Shown piece after piece: positions 17,665-29,900 of a stretch of 64,000 nt of DNA (its first letter is position 1; each line of letters begins with the position of its first letter). Location: contig NC_090772.1 in NCBI RefSeq assembly GCF_001761485.1, forward strand, positions 248,001 to 312,000. The letters run 5' to 3'. The position numbers and the translations under genes are program-made. Origin of the DNA: Yarrowia lipolytica (lineage: Eukaryota > Ascomycota > Dipodascomycetes > Dipodascales). Under the pieces are notes generated by a model. That model was not told the DNA's origin and did not search any database. It worked only from the letters and a program-made list of their open reading frames with translations.

Positions 17665-20625
17665 CTACTCCACCTCCTCTATGGTTGGTCCAAAATCATA
17701 TCCCATCTCAATATCTCCATCCTGGTCCTGTCCTTCCTTCTTTGGCCCGTCGTCAGACTCAACCTCCTCAACGACCGGCTCGGGGGTCTCCTGGGCCGGC
17801 CTCTCGTCAAACGTAGTCTTATTTCTCGATCTACCATTGAGCTCCTCAATCAAAGGGGCGTACGTCTCTTCGAGCCAGTCCTCCTCGTCTTCAGAATCAC
17901 AGAGGTACACCTGCTTATGGTCTTGCACCTTGAGAGTGTCACTGGCCCACTTTTCGGAGCCGTACAGATTCTCGAAATGGTAGTTATCCAACTCCCGGCG
18001 GCGGTCCGGATGCCACCACAGAGCTCTTCTGTATCGGCGCCGTTTCCGAGGCTGCTCCATACCTCCATCAAACTCATTGGCAATAGTCGTTCCAAAAAGA
18101 GTCTGGTCCCATGGATGCAGACCGTTGATATCACTGGGGCGTTTTCGGGCAGGAGGGTCCAGATTGTAGGGACCAGGGGCCAGACAATGCCAGGAACGAT
18201 TGGCCTTGAACGGCTTGTTGAACATAGGAGGCAAGAAATCGGACTCCAGCCAATATGACTCTCTCAGCCGAAGCCATCCGTCCTGTGTATCTACAGGCTC
18301 CTCCTGCTGCTCTTCTGCAATGTCCTGCAAAACTGCCAATTCAGCCCTCATCTCGGGAGGAGTGTATCCGAGGTTTCTCTGCCAGGGGCGTCTCCATTCT
18401 CCATACCAAGTAGGCTGGTAGATACTCCTCATACGGTCTACTCTCGTGCCATATTCGGACTCCTTGTCCGCTCGCAGCTGAACCAACGGCCTATTCCTTA
18501 GCACAGGAAGATCCCTCATCTCGGACTCATCCTCACACCACCACTCGGGAACCTGTCCTTGTCGTTCCAGATGCATCAAGGTGTCGAAGTGCTGCTTGAA
18601 AATCGCCCTCCGCTGGTCGTCAACACTTTTATTGCTTCCATGTTCAGCTTGCAGTTCAGCTCCAGCCCACTTTCTGAACCCGTGCTCCCACTCTCTAGAG
18701 TCTCTGAATCCATACAACGGGTGGGCGTGCCGTCTCCACACCTCACCAGTAGAAGCCACAGCATTGAACGTCATCACCTTGTGCAGCTCGTTGTACGGAG
18801 TGAGCTCAGCGTAATTGCGATGGGCGTTCTCCGCATAAAACAATGGATCCACAGGTCGAATAGGAAGACCCGAAGGGATGGTGTAATGATGCTTAAACAG
18901 AAAGGCTGACGCCTTCTTCCACGTGATGTATTCAAACCGCTTCTTGCGGAAAAAGACCCTCTGCAATCGATCGCTGAAGATTTGAAATGAATCGCCCATA
19001 AAATATTTGACTTGGTTGCTTGGCTTCGTCATACGGCGCACGTGCCTGAAAATGTCGAAAATCACGTCTCTGTGCCGCAGAAGACTGTGGCCCAGGAGCT
19101 CCTGCAATGGCTTACTAAGCCCGTAAAGCCGGGTCTCAAACGGATCGGAGTCCTTGGGATCCACATCAAAATCCTGGTCTCCATCCGCATCAAACATTTC
19201 GTCTAAGTAAGGATCTACATCTGGCGCATCATCCAGATATTCGTCCACTAGATAGACAGGGATAGGCTTGATATCACGCGGCCGGCCCCACCACGTTCTG
19301 CTGGAAAGCATGTAGTTGTGCGTGGATGCCTTTGCGATGCCCCAGTCTCTCTCAAACCGTAGGAGCGATGCGGTGCGGTCAGGCGTAGGAATCGAAAACA
19401 GCACGCGGTCTAGAATGTACTGCCTTTCGTTGGTGATGCTCTTGTGTTTTGATTTCAATTGACCTAGCGTCTCGTCGTTGTTGATTCGCTCAGGGTCTAA
19501 ACGCAAGTTTGCATCCTGATCTTTGACTAGATCGACGGTGAGGTCAAGAGAAGCCCATTTGGCGCGTGCAGCTGCGATCCACCCCTGGAAAACGTGCTTG
19601 AGATCGCCTTCAGAGCCCATAACATGCCGCAACTCCGCCACAGACACCTTGTACGTGTCTCTGATCATTTCGACAATGTTCATTTCTTCGGTCAACATGG
19701 CGCCTGGGTCCGGAACGGGAGAGGTTTCGAGTATTTCCGAGTCGCTCAGATCATCCGCAGCGGGATAATAGAATTCCACGCCCTCAAACGAGTCTGTATA
19801 ACCGTTGATAAGATTATCGGCGTACTTAAGAGGTCTTTGACTGTCGGCAGTCTCGTCTCTGATGGTCCTGGTCGGCTTCATATTCTTGTCCTCCCTCCCT
19901 CTTTTCTTGTTCTTCTTGTCTTTCTTCGCCCTCTTCTTGTCTTCGTTTTCCAGTCGCAGCCGTCTCAGTTCCTTCAACCTGACCCTCATTTTGTCTCTCT
20001 CCTTCAACCCAGAGGAGTACCACAAGACTTGGGGATCGCCCACGTGTTTATCGGGGTCCATTCCGGCCTTGTCAATCTTGCTGAAATGCACCACAAACAT
20101 GCCTCTGATCAACAGAATCAAGTCCTCTTTTTCCTCCTCGTCGAAATTGTACCCTGTAATGTCCATAATCCGTTGTAACGCTCCATGGACAGACACGTCA
20201 TAAACACGACTGTTTTCCAGGTACGCCGCAACAATGCCCCGGTACTTGGCGAGCTGTGAAGGCAAAGAGCTGTCCATCTTTTGCCATACCTCATCTTCGT
20301 CGGCACTGTCGCTGTAGGGTTGTTCGAATTCGAAATGCATTCTCTGTGGATATGATTCCGCATACCCTTGCATTTTGGGTCCTGTGCCGTTTGTAGTCCG
20401 CTGTTGCCGAGTTGGTGGCGGTTTGGAGTCGTGTGGCACCTCCATCTCGGTCTCTTCCTCCTCTTCCTCCTCTCCCACCTCCTCTTCCAGCTCTCCCTCC
20501 TCTGAATTGATCACTAGCTCATCGTCGTCCGACACACGTGGCCGCGCCTCCAGGGAGGGCTCGTCACGTGCATGGTCACGTGTCGACCCCGCGCCGCTCA
20601 TCGACCCTCCTTTTCTTCGGGTCAT
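17665..20625 (-). CDS. Large acidic protein of unknown function, 986 residues
   Basis: A single open frame from ATG at 20623-20625 (second ATG eight codons later). Residues ~33-62 are almost entirely Asp/Glu and the last ~60 residues are acidic too. A Lys/Arg/Glu-rich segment at ~215-255 (KRAKKDKKNKKRGRED) is a probable nuclear localisation signal. The middle and C-terminal thirds are rich in Trp, Tyr and Arg (for example ARTWWGRP-like, WRRPWQRNLGY, RRYRRALWWHPDRR) and seem folded. No membrane segments. Composition suggests a nuclear protein working with chromatin or nucleoproteins. Long fungal subunits of the RNA polymerase I upstream factor (Rrn5-like) have a similar layout, but I see no motif that proves it. 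I do not recognise the family. Confidence 0.85.
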   Translation of the reverse strand: MTRRKGGSMSGAGSTRDHARDEPSLEARPRVSDDDELVINSEEGELEEEVGEEEEEEETEMEVPHDSKPPPTRQQRTTNGTGPKMQGYAESYPQRMHFEFEQPYSDSADEDEVWQKMDSSLPSQLAKYRGIVAAYLENSRVYDVSVHGALQRIMDITGYNFDEEEKEDLILLIRGMFVVHFSKIDKAGMDPDKHVGDPQVLWYSSGLKERDKMRVRLKELRRLRLENEDKKRAKKDKKNKKRGREDKNMKPTRTIRDETADSQRPLKYADNLINGYTDSFEGVEFYYPAADDLSDSEILETSPVPDPGAMLTEEMNIVEMIRDTYKVSVAELRHVMGSEGDLKHVFQGWIAAARAKWASLDLTVDLVKDQDANLRLDPERINNDETLGQLKSKHKSITNERQYILDRVLFSIPTPDRTASLLRFERDWGIAKASTHNYMLSSRTWWGRPRDIKPIPVYLVDEYLDDAPDVDPYLDEMFDADGDQDFDVDPKDSDPFETRLYGLSKPLQELLGHSLLRHRDVIFDIFRHVRRMTKPSNQVKYFMGDSFQIFSDRLQRVFFRKKRFEYITWKKASAFLFKHHYTIPSGLPIRPVDPLFYAENAHRNYAELTPYNELHKVMTFNAVASTGEVWRRHAHPLYGFRDSREWEHGFRKWAGAELQAEHGSNKSVDDQRRAIFKQHFDTLMHLERQGQVPEWWCEDESEMRDLPVLRNRPLVQLRADKESEYGTRVDRMRSIYQPTWYGEWRRPWQRNLGYTPPEMRAELAVLQDIAEEQQEEPVDTQDGWLRLRESYWLESDFLPPMFNKPFKANRSWHCLAPGPYNLDPPARKRPSDINGLHPWDQTLFGTTIANEFDGGMEQPRKRRRYRRALWWHPDRRRELDNYHFENLYGSEKWASDTLKVQDHKQVYLCDSEDEEDWLEETYAPLIEELNGRSRNKTTFDERPAQETPEPVVEEVESDDGPKKEGQDQDGDIEMGYDFGPTIEEVE

Positions 20626-21697
20626 GCTGTTCTGGTGTGTGGTGTGGCAAAGCCTGAGAACGGCACTCCCTTTTTTTTTTCCAATATCTGGGTTCGATTA
20701 TGCAGACTAAAGTTTGGGGAGCGGGGGAGGAGATTCGTGAATAGCATGCCATTGCGGTCACGTGGAGAGCTGATTTTTGTTGTTGAAGATTGAGAATGTT
20801 TGTATGACTAATGGAGCGTGTTCGGAGTTGAAAAATATCTGTTTTTGGTCGACTTTTGAACACCGTCTGTCGGCAAACGCGCCACTTGAGGGACGCCTAG
20901 CTAGTACACCGTTACAGCACCTCAACAGATCTATATAGGTCACAGGTGGAGCCCCAGAGATTGTCAGCTGGGATCTGTGGCAAGTCATAAAGGGCTGATT
21001 ACTCGCCTGGACGGAATTTCATCAACAGCATCTTCAACGATCATCGGGTCACAGGCATCTGAAGTCGTGCCTTCAACCTGATTGCTAAAAAGTAGATAGA
21101 GGTGAAAATAGTAGGAAAAGGTCTATTTTTGAGGTGTCGGGTAATTATTCGGAGATGTGGGGTGTTATTAATACTCTTAGATGACCATTTTGAACACTTT
21201 TCGTGAAGACAGTGAGGTTTTTGAGACGACATTTTTTCGCGGTATGTTTGGACTTTAGTTAGATTTTAGTGAAGTTACACATTTGTCTAACTAACAGCAA
21301 AAAATCTACTTAGCTAACAGTTAGAATAACAACCCACATTTAGTTATCTGATAGTTAATGTAACAATCTTCAGTCCAACTGCAACCTCATCGACATATCC
21401 ATCAGTAAGAGCCCATTCATATACCGATAGCAGTCATTAAATCTTCTTGTTTTTCTCCGCCAATTCACTCTCATCACTACCACCTCTGTCTATCATTTCG
21501 TCACCGTGAAAACTCCTCCGACAGGTCGTGAACACCATAGAAACAACCTCAATTCTTTTTTTGGTAGTAATCTCTCAAATTGAACATTACGTAGATATGC
21601 CAGCGACTCCCATGAGCGTCAAAAGCGCAATTTTCGCTGGAACAGTTTCTCAAACCCACAAATATATTGAACGGGTGGTTTTTTTAATAAAAAATCA
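20626..21697. other. Intergenic spacer
   Basis: 1.07 kb upstream of the 986-residue protein gene. It contains a CACGTG at 20759-20764, a T9 run near 20690 and a stretch at 21240-21360 with repeated TTAGTT/CTAACA words. No gene recognised. Confidence 0.5.
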
Positions 21698-21769
21698 GGT
21701 CCTATGGCACAGCGGTAGCGCGTGAGATTGCAAATCTTAAGGTCCCGAGTTCGAATCTCGGTGGGACCT
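21698..21769 (+). tRNA. tRNA-Cys (GCA), copy 1
   Basis: A 72-nt cloverleaf: acceptor GGTCCTA pairs with TGGGACC, discriminator T, anticodon stem-loop AGATT-GCA-AATCT, T-arm CCGAGTTCGAATCTCGG. No intron. T6 terminator at 21773-21778. Identical to the two other copies in this window. Confidence 0.97.
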
Positions 21770-22474
21770 CTCTTTTTTGGATATTCCAAAACATAAGGCT
21801 TTTTTTTGCTTCTCAGAAACGTACCGGGCATTGTTAGAGTGTGTAGCAGTGGTTTCTCTTTTAGGAATCAAAATCCTTGTCTTTTGCCACAGTCAGGAGA
21901 AGATCAAGAGACCTACAAGAAGGACAAGAAGTGTAGGTGGTGAGGTTCATAGTTGCCTTTGGACAAGCGAATTGAAAGTGTCATCCAAGTACCCATTCAA
22001 TAGTCAACCGCAATTCTCCACGAGTCAACCGCCATTTTCCACTTGTGGTTCTTTTCTCCCTCCTCAATACCTCGTGCATACATTGACACTCACCCCAAGA
22101 TACCTTCAGAACCATGGAAAGCAGCAGAATCGTCTCAAATCCTAATGACTTCAACATAGAATCGCCCAATTGACATCTTGAAAAAGCCTCGATCACCTAG
22201 TCCCCAATCACCACCCTCCTATCAACTTCTATGCGCCCCTCTTCTCCCTAGATCAACCGAACCTTGATCTTCAACTCGCAAATTTCACAGCCCCATAAAG
22301 TACCGTTAACGCGTGTTTTTCGGTCCAATTTAAAGAGGATGGTAATCTCTTAGCAACAATAAATTACCAGTCGCTAATATCCCTTCTCTGACACGTCTGT
22401 GGGACTCAAAAATGGCGTGCGAATTTTTGCATTCCTCACATCCTCGTGGCTTGTTGATGACCCTTTTCAAGAAC
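21770..22474. other. Spacer between tRNA-Cys copies
   Basis: 705 bases, no gene recognised. The flanks of the two tRNA-Cys genes are not alike, so the pair did not arise by a simple recent duplication of this interval. Confidence 0.5.
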
Positions 22475-22546
22475 GGTCCTATGGCACAGCGGTAGCGCGT
22501 GAGATTGCAAATCTTAAGGTCCCGAGTTCGAATCTCGGTGGGACCT
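22475..22546 (+). tRNA. tRNA-Cys (GCA), copy 2
   Basis: Identical over 72 nt to the copy at 21698-21769, same strand. T6 terminator at 22551-22556. Confidence 0.97.
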
Positions 22547-23977
22547 TCTCTTTTTTCTTCTCATCTGTATGTATTGTTTTTGGGGTTCGTGAAACGTCAG
22601 ACAAGATCTGCACATTTTTGGCAGCAATCACCCCTCGAGGAGGATAAGGTTTTTACGCGAAACTTTACTTGACCCTCTACTTGAGCTATAAGCATATAGT
22701 TGGACTTTTACATGTATCTACCATCAGTAGAATACTGCCTTTAGGAGCATGAATACTGACAATGTGGTAAAGTAAACTCCATAATGACATTACCACAGTC
22801 ATAAAGTATTTGTGATACAGTTTTAAGCACAATTGCCGCAGGTTTTACCCGTCATATCACACAATGTATTAGAGCCTCTACTGCCGAAAACACCAGAGGA
22901 CGTGGCGTAGGAGAGATAAGGAGCCAGAGTCGGCAATAGACCATGAAGAGTTCATTTCACCACTCTTTTGCCAATGGCCCAAGTTTTTCAGTTCGATCTG
23001 GGTCTTTTTCCCGCGTACTTCTCCAGTACAAGTAGTGATTGGATTGGGGTCAAGGGAGTGAATTGGATCTAAGTAAAGTCTAAGTAAATTGGAGCGTCTT
23101 CAAGATACAAAAACCGCAATATCGCAAAATATTCTATTACAATGCAGAATTATTAATATATAACCCTACTAATAATTCCATTCTCTACAACTTTTTGTGC
23201 TGAAATTTCTCCCACCTTGTCCGGAACATTGAATTTGAACCTCCAGGTGACTTTTTCTTCAATAAATCGTCAACAAATCTTCAACAAATCTCCAACTGTA
23301 CTTGACCGAAGCTCCTTAAGTAGCAACCTCCTGAAGACATTATATACAATATTCAGATATTCATTGGATATTATCCAGCGCATACTACAACAGGATAAGC
23401 TGCGCCATTTCAATCAAAAACGCTGGGCTGTTGAGGGACTCCTAGTAAGCAGGTAGGGGTGGATTTTCCGAACACGTTTGAAGGGCACTTTGGCCACATC
23501 CACAAAGCACTCCATGCATTGGTTGTAGGTCATAAGTGGGTGCAGTAGATAACGTCCCGGGTCCGTTGATCTTCGTGATGACGTAAAAACCGAGATAGCG
23601 AGGGGCAGCAGGTGTAATGGTCTGGTTGGCAGCCCGCTGTAGATGAAGGAGATGCCGTAGTTGCGGCAAATGTTGACGTAAGAATGCGAGTTGAAGGTCT
23701 TCATGTGCTTCTCTTATGAGAGGCGCGCAGAGCACGCTTTGGAAGCTTGGTCGCGTCGCGAATAGGTTCAAAGTCGAACCCCTCGGGTGCTAGGTGCTAT
23801 GACCTGGGCTCATATCCTCGAGCTGGGTACTCGGCAGTATTCTCAGGAAGGACTCCATTTCCTATCTACACTACACCCTGTAACACAATGATCATAATAT
23901 TCAATAATACAATAACACAAATCCTTCTTGTCACACCACACAAATCCTTCCCTAACCCTCCCTCTTCACTCCTCCTC
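22547..23977. other. Intergenic spacer downstream of TRA1
   Basis: 1.4 kb. The left 0.85 kb shows nothing beyond short TTACTTGA words. At 23414-23771 the minus strand is open in two overlapping frames (see next entry). The last ~100 bases are the TRA1 3' region. Confidence 0.5.
23414..23704 (-). other. Short open frame of uncertain status, 96 codons
   Basis: Starts with ATG at 23702-23704 and reads MKTFNSHSYVNICRNYGISF... to a stop at 23414. A second frame of the same strand is open across nearly the same interval. The stretch is richer in G+C than its flanks, as coding DNA here tends to be, and could be a small gene or a gene relic. I recognise no family in either frame. Confidence 0.25.
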
Positions 23978-26900
23978 TTAAAGATAGGCCTGCCAGAGGT
24001 TATCGGTCAAGGCCAGGTATCTTGGGTTGACAGCCTGAGAAATCAGATCAATGACAGTCTGGTTGGCAGGCACGTTGCCCTGACCCACCTGAGCCAGAGA
24101 AGAAGCCCGCTTGACAATACCATCGACATTGACCTTTACAATTTCCCGAAGTTGCTGGTCCTGCACCGACGGTCGGTGCTGCTGAGTGTACCAGGAGATC
24201 ATTTCGTCTCTGACAAACAGCGACATGTACTGGTCAAGCGAGAACTCAGGCTCAGTCACGGCCCGCGCAATTAACATGATGGCAAACGAAAACAGACCTT
24301 CCATGTTTGTAGGGCCCATGAGCTGCTGGATATTGGGGGTCAGTCTGAAGGGCACGGCCTCGCCGTTGTGGAACGTGGGTGTGGACTTTTGCGGCGGCAG
24401 AACCGGCACAATGTCCGTGGTCCACACGTTGCCACTGCCCGTGTTGATGAGAATCTTGTTGGCGTACCGGTTGTTGATACTCATCATGAAGATCAGGAAG
24501 GTGACACCAGCATACGAATACGAAAACTGTTTTCGGAAGAGCCAAAAGTCCGAAAACTGCGGGTAGATACGCGTAAAGTAGTCGCTGAAGACCGTCTTGG
24601 GCACCAACTCCTCCTGGATCGAGCTCAGAATCTCCATCTTGATGGACGAAATGTCTGGCTTGGGCAGCTTGGAATCAAACGCAGCCCGCAGCTGGTGCAT
24701 GGCAAAAATCGACGGCTCGTCCCTTGACACGTTCTTGCGGTGACAAAAGTCCTCGTAGATGGCCTGCATGGACACGTAGCGCGAGTCGTCCTGCACCAGA
24801 CGAATGTGAGGGGACAAAGGCACACACAGGGGTAGTGTGAACTGCAGGTACCGCTTGCGGGTCTCTCTGTTGCGCGAGAGGGCGTCGTTCAAGATACGGA
24901 ACAACTGCATCACCCGCTCCTCCCGTCGACAATGCCGCGCTGAGGGATACTGTACGGCAAAGGGGTGCATGGAGCCATCGTGGCCACGGATGGTAAGCCG
25001 CTTGTAGCAGATTCCATGGCCCCGCACAATTGACACCGTGGGCATGAACCGGTCAATCTTGACAAAGTGCATGTTGGAGTCCTTAAGCTGTAGGTACTGT
25101 CCAGGCACCTCAATGTCCTCAAACTTCTGGTAGTGGAACTCGGAGAGATGGGGAGACAGCGCTTCCAGGTGAATCGAGCTGTTTCGAGAGTCCAGCTTCT
25201 CCTCAAACCGGTCACGCCACTTTCGCAGCCGCGTCACGTACGTCTCGAGATTGGGCTTGTCGGTCACAAACTCGGCCTCAAACGCGGACTTGATGTGCTT
25301 GGGCAACACCGACTCGGCGAACCGCGTGATGTTGGCCTCGGTCGTGGCAGGAAGCTTGGCATCCTCCTTAGGGTAAGGCAATCGGCCCATGTACTGCACG
25401 CCATCGTTGAGCAGCGCCATGATGAGTCGGTACGCGTCCTCGTCCACCTGGCACTTGAAACGCTGGTAGATTTGGTCGACCAGGGTCTCGAGAGAGAGTG
25501 CCAAGAGGGGATAAGCGGTTTTAAGGATACCCATGATCTCGTCCACATACTCCCACGGTGCGGAACCGGCAGGAGAGCCGCCAGGAGGTGTTCCAGCGGC
25601 AGGGGTGCCGCCAGCACCAGCTCCAGAAGCTCCGGGGGTGCCGCCAGCACCAGCGGCTCCAGGAGTACCTCCTGAAGCCCTGGCAGCCATGGCTTGTCGC
25701 TGGAGCACAGAATAGTCCTCCTTGGTGGTTCGGAGGTGGAAATGCAACGCCTGGGGGTACGTCTTTGCAATCTTGATCAAAATCGCAGACGCCATTCGAG
25801 CCTCTCTGTGTGCCAGAGAGGTGAGGAGCTGCGGAATAAAGACGATCCAGTACCACACCGGCACGTCGCCACGGTAGTTTTGGAACGCCTGTGCCAGATT
25901 GCCCTGCTGGTTGTCCAGCGAAATGAGCCAGAGAATTCGGCCCAGCAGCTTTCGAGCCTTGCCGTTCTTGTACAGTCCCGCAGCCTGCAGGTAGCACGAA
26001 ATGGCGTTGTTGGCGTAAATGATATCCTTGGGGTTCTCCTTGAACCGCTTGTCGTTAAAATAGCCCCACTCGGCCCAGGCCTTGGGGAGATAGAGGTCAA
26101 TTTGGACAGCGGTGGCGAAAGCCTGGTTTGCGTCGTCCTGGACATTTAGCTTGGCCAAGAACATACCCTTGAGCGTGAAGAATTCCGCCTTTTGTTGGGC
26201 CACAAAGTACGCCAGGTTGGTGTTGGAGATGACATCCAGACCGGTGTTCAACTCGGCCTGGTTCTGGTAGTGACACTTGGCCTGCTCCCGCAGCTTGAGG
26301 AACGCCTCCTGAATCTCAATGTTGGGCAGCGTGTAAATCTTGCTCAACTGGTTGATACACACATCGGGCATGTTGTGCACACGAGCCACGTGGGCAAACC
26401 GGTTGATGATCCAGGCGATCTCGTGGTAGCCCCGGTAGGCAAATGAGGAAGTAGAAGCTCCAGCTCCCTGCTGGCCCTGTTGGCCCTGTTGGCCTTGAGG
26501 GACCAATCCAAGATACACCCGGTTAATGACGCCAAACGCGTGCTGACGCCAGGTCACAAGATCACCCCAGATGTTGATATCGTCCCATACGTTGGGAAGA
26601 CGCTCTCTCCAGGCCTGAAGCACACCCTTGAGCTCCTGAGACTTGGCATCCAGGTTCTGAGCCGTGGTAGAGGCCAGGGAAGTGTACACCTGCGACGCCT
26701 CCATGAACTCCACGTACTGCTGGAAGGTGTGCAGCAACGGGAGGTGGGCTCCCGTGATGGGAGTTGGCAGAGCAGCCCAGTTTTGGAGCACCAGCTGAAT
26801 GCCCTCGTCACAGTATTTGGACAGCGTCTGCAACGTCTCACCCTTCTGGGCGTAACTCTGCAGACACAGGAACGTCTCAAAAATCTGTCGTCGGGGTGTA

Positions 26901-29900
26901 GGCACGTCCATGACAGTTCTGATTGACTGCTCAAGCGGCTCCTTATCGGCATTCCAGTCAGCCACTCGCCAGCCGCATTCAAGCAGCAGATCGGTGAAAC
27001 CCTCATGCTTGGCCAGCTCAGTGAGAATATCCCACTGCTGCAACTTCTGGGCACATAGAATCCAGTGGTCTTCCCAGAGAGAGTACTCGGACTCGCCGTA
27101 GGGAAGGGCTCCAGACCGCGCCTTGATCTGAGCAGCTTCATACAGCTGAAGAGCCCGACTCCACATACCACACTGCTCGTAGGAAATGGCAGAGTTAGTT
27201 TCTGTGTACCGCGCCCGACGTCTCCATAGGCCATAGAAGGTATCGTCCTCCTGGATACCCGCATAAAGCTCGGCCAGCGCGTCAAGATTAGCCTCCTCAA
27301 TTTTGGCGCTATCAACCTGCGAGTTGGAGGGGATGGCGGCTGTGGAGCCATCTTCCAGGCACTTTACAGCCTCGAACCAGCCGTCAAACGATTTGCCGAG
27401 ATATTTGAGAAGATGGGGCGGCATAAGCAGGCCCTGGCACTTCTCAAACGCCTTCAGGAAGGCCTGAATGACATTCGGACGGGCTTCGGCTTGCCGGTTG
27501 TGGTACTCCTTGGATAAGAGAGTCACCAGAGCCTTGCTGAAGTCCGTCTTGTCCTTCCGGGGGACCTGGCCGTAAAGAACGGGGAACAACAGCGCCCACA
27601 TCTCGTTCACGGTCTCGGGAGAACAGTACTGGATGTCCACAAGGGGGTTGAGAAGAGAAGACACTGGAGCATCTCGAATGCCCTTGAGAAAAGCGCCATG
27701 CTTCTGTAACAGGGGTTTCAGCTCTGGAGAGGTGGGCAGATCGTCTGGAACCTCAACATCCAACCCTCCGAGACCCTCGCCAACACCGTCCATACCAGAA
27801 ACAAGATAGTTACCCGGCTGCAGCTCCAACTTGCCCTCAATGGTGTTGTAAATGAGCTGCAGACCCTGGTGGATCCACTGGTAGTCGCCAAGAGCCTCCC
27901 AGTTTTGGTGGCCGACAATGTAGAACAGACGCTTGACGGAGTTCTCAGGTAGTGACTCATTGAGAATGCTCATGAGCTTGCTTCGGATCTCACAGTCTTC
28001 ACTTCGGGTGCCGACCAAAAATGGCGTCTCCATGCGAATAGAGAGCTCCGACTTGGCCAGCTGGGGGTCGGTGTAGATGTCAATGATGACCTGATAGAGC
28101 AGCTTCTTGAGCGTGGCGTCTCCTCTGTTCTCAAATATGATCATCTTGCCAAGAATGGCAGCCTTCTCCTTCATGGATGGGAACAACTCCGTCTTGGAGA
28201 AAATCCATCCCCGAGTGATGGAGATCATCTTTTTGCACAGCTCCGGATCAGGTGACCGTTCAATGAGCTGTGCAAAGAGAGACAGAAAGACTCGACGCTG
28301 GTCTCCGAGATACGAGACACGTGTCGATGTCAAGTCCAGGATCTTTACCAGCAGTTTGGTGGTCATGGATCGCTCCAACTCGGGAAGAGAAGCCTCTCCG
28401 TCGCCATCCCCGCTCTGGGTGATATGGTCCTTGCACAGCTTGCCAAAGGCCTTCATCATGGGCGCAAGAACAAAATCGACCATGGTGGGATCGACCTGGA
28501 ACAGCGTCCAGCAGAGCGTGGTGCCCGCAGAAATCGAGTTGGGGCTGCCAAGGTTCTCCAGGATCGTGTTGTTGATGAGTGTGATGATGGTGGGGATGGA
28601 AGAGTCTGCCTCGGGAGCAGCGGCGGCATCTGTGGCACCAGGAACAGCCACAGACCCGCCAGTGTTGCCACCGGTGTTCTTGATAGCCTTGAGGATAATT
28701 GAGAGCGCACCCTGCAGCACCTCCTGGATGTCAGAGTTGTTGCTCTTGATGCATTTCTCGAGCAGCCGCTCAAGATGAGGCAGGTTCTCAAGGATCCACT
28801 GGTCGCTCTTGGTGGCAATAGTGGCCTTGACAACTTCCAGAGCGTTCAAACAAAGACACAGAGTGTTGGGCGAGTTGAGATCATTCTGGACAAGCGACCG
28901 ATCAAAGAAGGTGAGCTTGACACAGTCACGGGATTGCACGTTAATCTCCAAAAGCTTCTTGAGAATGTCCAGGATGCGGCTGGCCAGAGGTGAGTCCACC
29001 ACCTTCTGGGGGTACATGCAGATGTACCGAATGAGGTATGTGACGACGGACTCGAGCTGAGCAGAAGAGAGAACACTCTCTGGAGGAGGCTTGGGGGGTT
29101 CCTCCTCTGCCACCTCAGGCTCACCCTCCTTCTTTTCCTCCTTCACTTCACCCTCCTTCTTTACCTCCTTCTCCTCCTTGATAGGCCACTCACCATTCTC
29201 GTACAACTTGTACTCTCTCTTGGCTCTCTCCTCCCACTTCAACAAGAGACCTGCCAAATCGGCAGCGAGATTCTGGTTCTCTGAGGGCGAACCAGGCGAG
29301 AACGACAGCTTGGGCATTGTGGCAATGATGTTAGGGACAAAGTAAACAGAGTACTCGTAGAAGAGGTCCGGGTACCGCACCACAAACTGGTAGACGCCAA
29401 TCACCTGCATGATGTTGTGTCCGTACTCAGACAGCACCCGTCGAGGCCACTTGGCCCATGTAGGAGATGGGATTCTGTCTGGGAGCACGGGGGCCAGCAA
29501 ATCGAGCGCTTGTTTCACCAGCTGACGAGCCTCGTTCTGCGACGTCTTCAGAAGCGCCACGTAGATCTGAATCACAATCTTGGGCAGCGTCTCGTAGGCG
29601 GCAATGAAGTACGAGATGACCACGTACGCTGCTTGTTTGGACACAATGTCGTCGAGCTTGATAAAGTTCCAGCCAAACTTGATCATGTCCTTTCGGCCCT
29701 CAGCCACCAACTGAGGAGCGTAGTTGATGAGCAGGGCAGACAAGTGCAACAGCTCGAACCGAAGCTGGTCAATAGACGCAGACTTGTCGTCGGTAGCATC
29801 AAGTTGCGAGGGACGCCAGATCTTGGTGTGCACCAAATCCAGCCAGTTGCCGGCCTTGTTGTTCTGCGAAATCTTGTCCAATAGAAGAGCGAGCGACTTG

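Noticed and set aside
20538-20764. Four CACGTG sites across the start of the 986-residue protein gene
   Set aside because: Three lie in coding DNA and CACGTG is common throughout this window, so no specific regulatory claim is justified.
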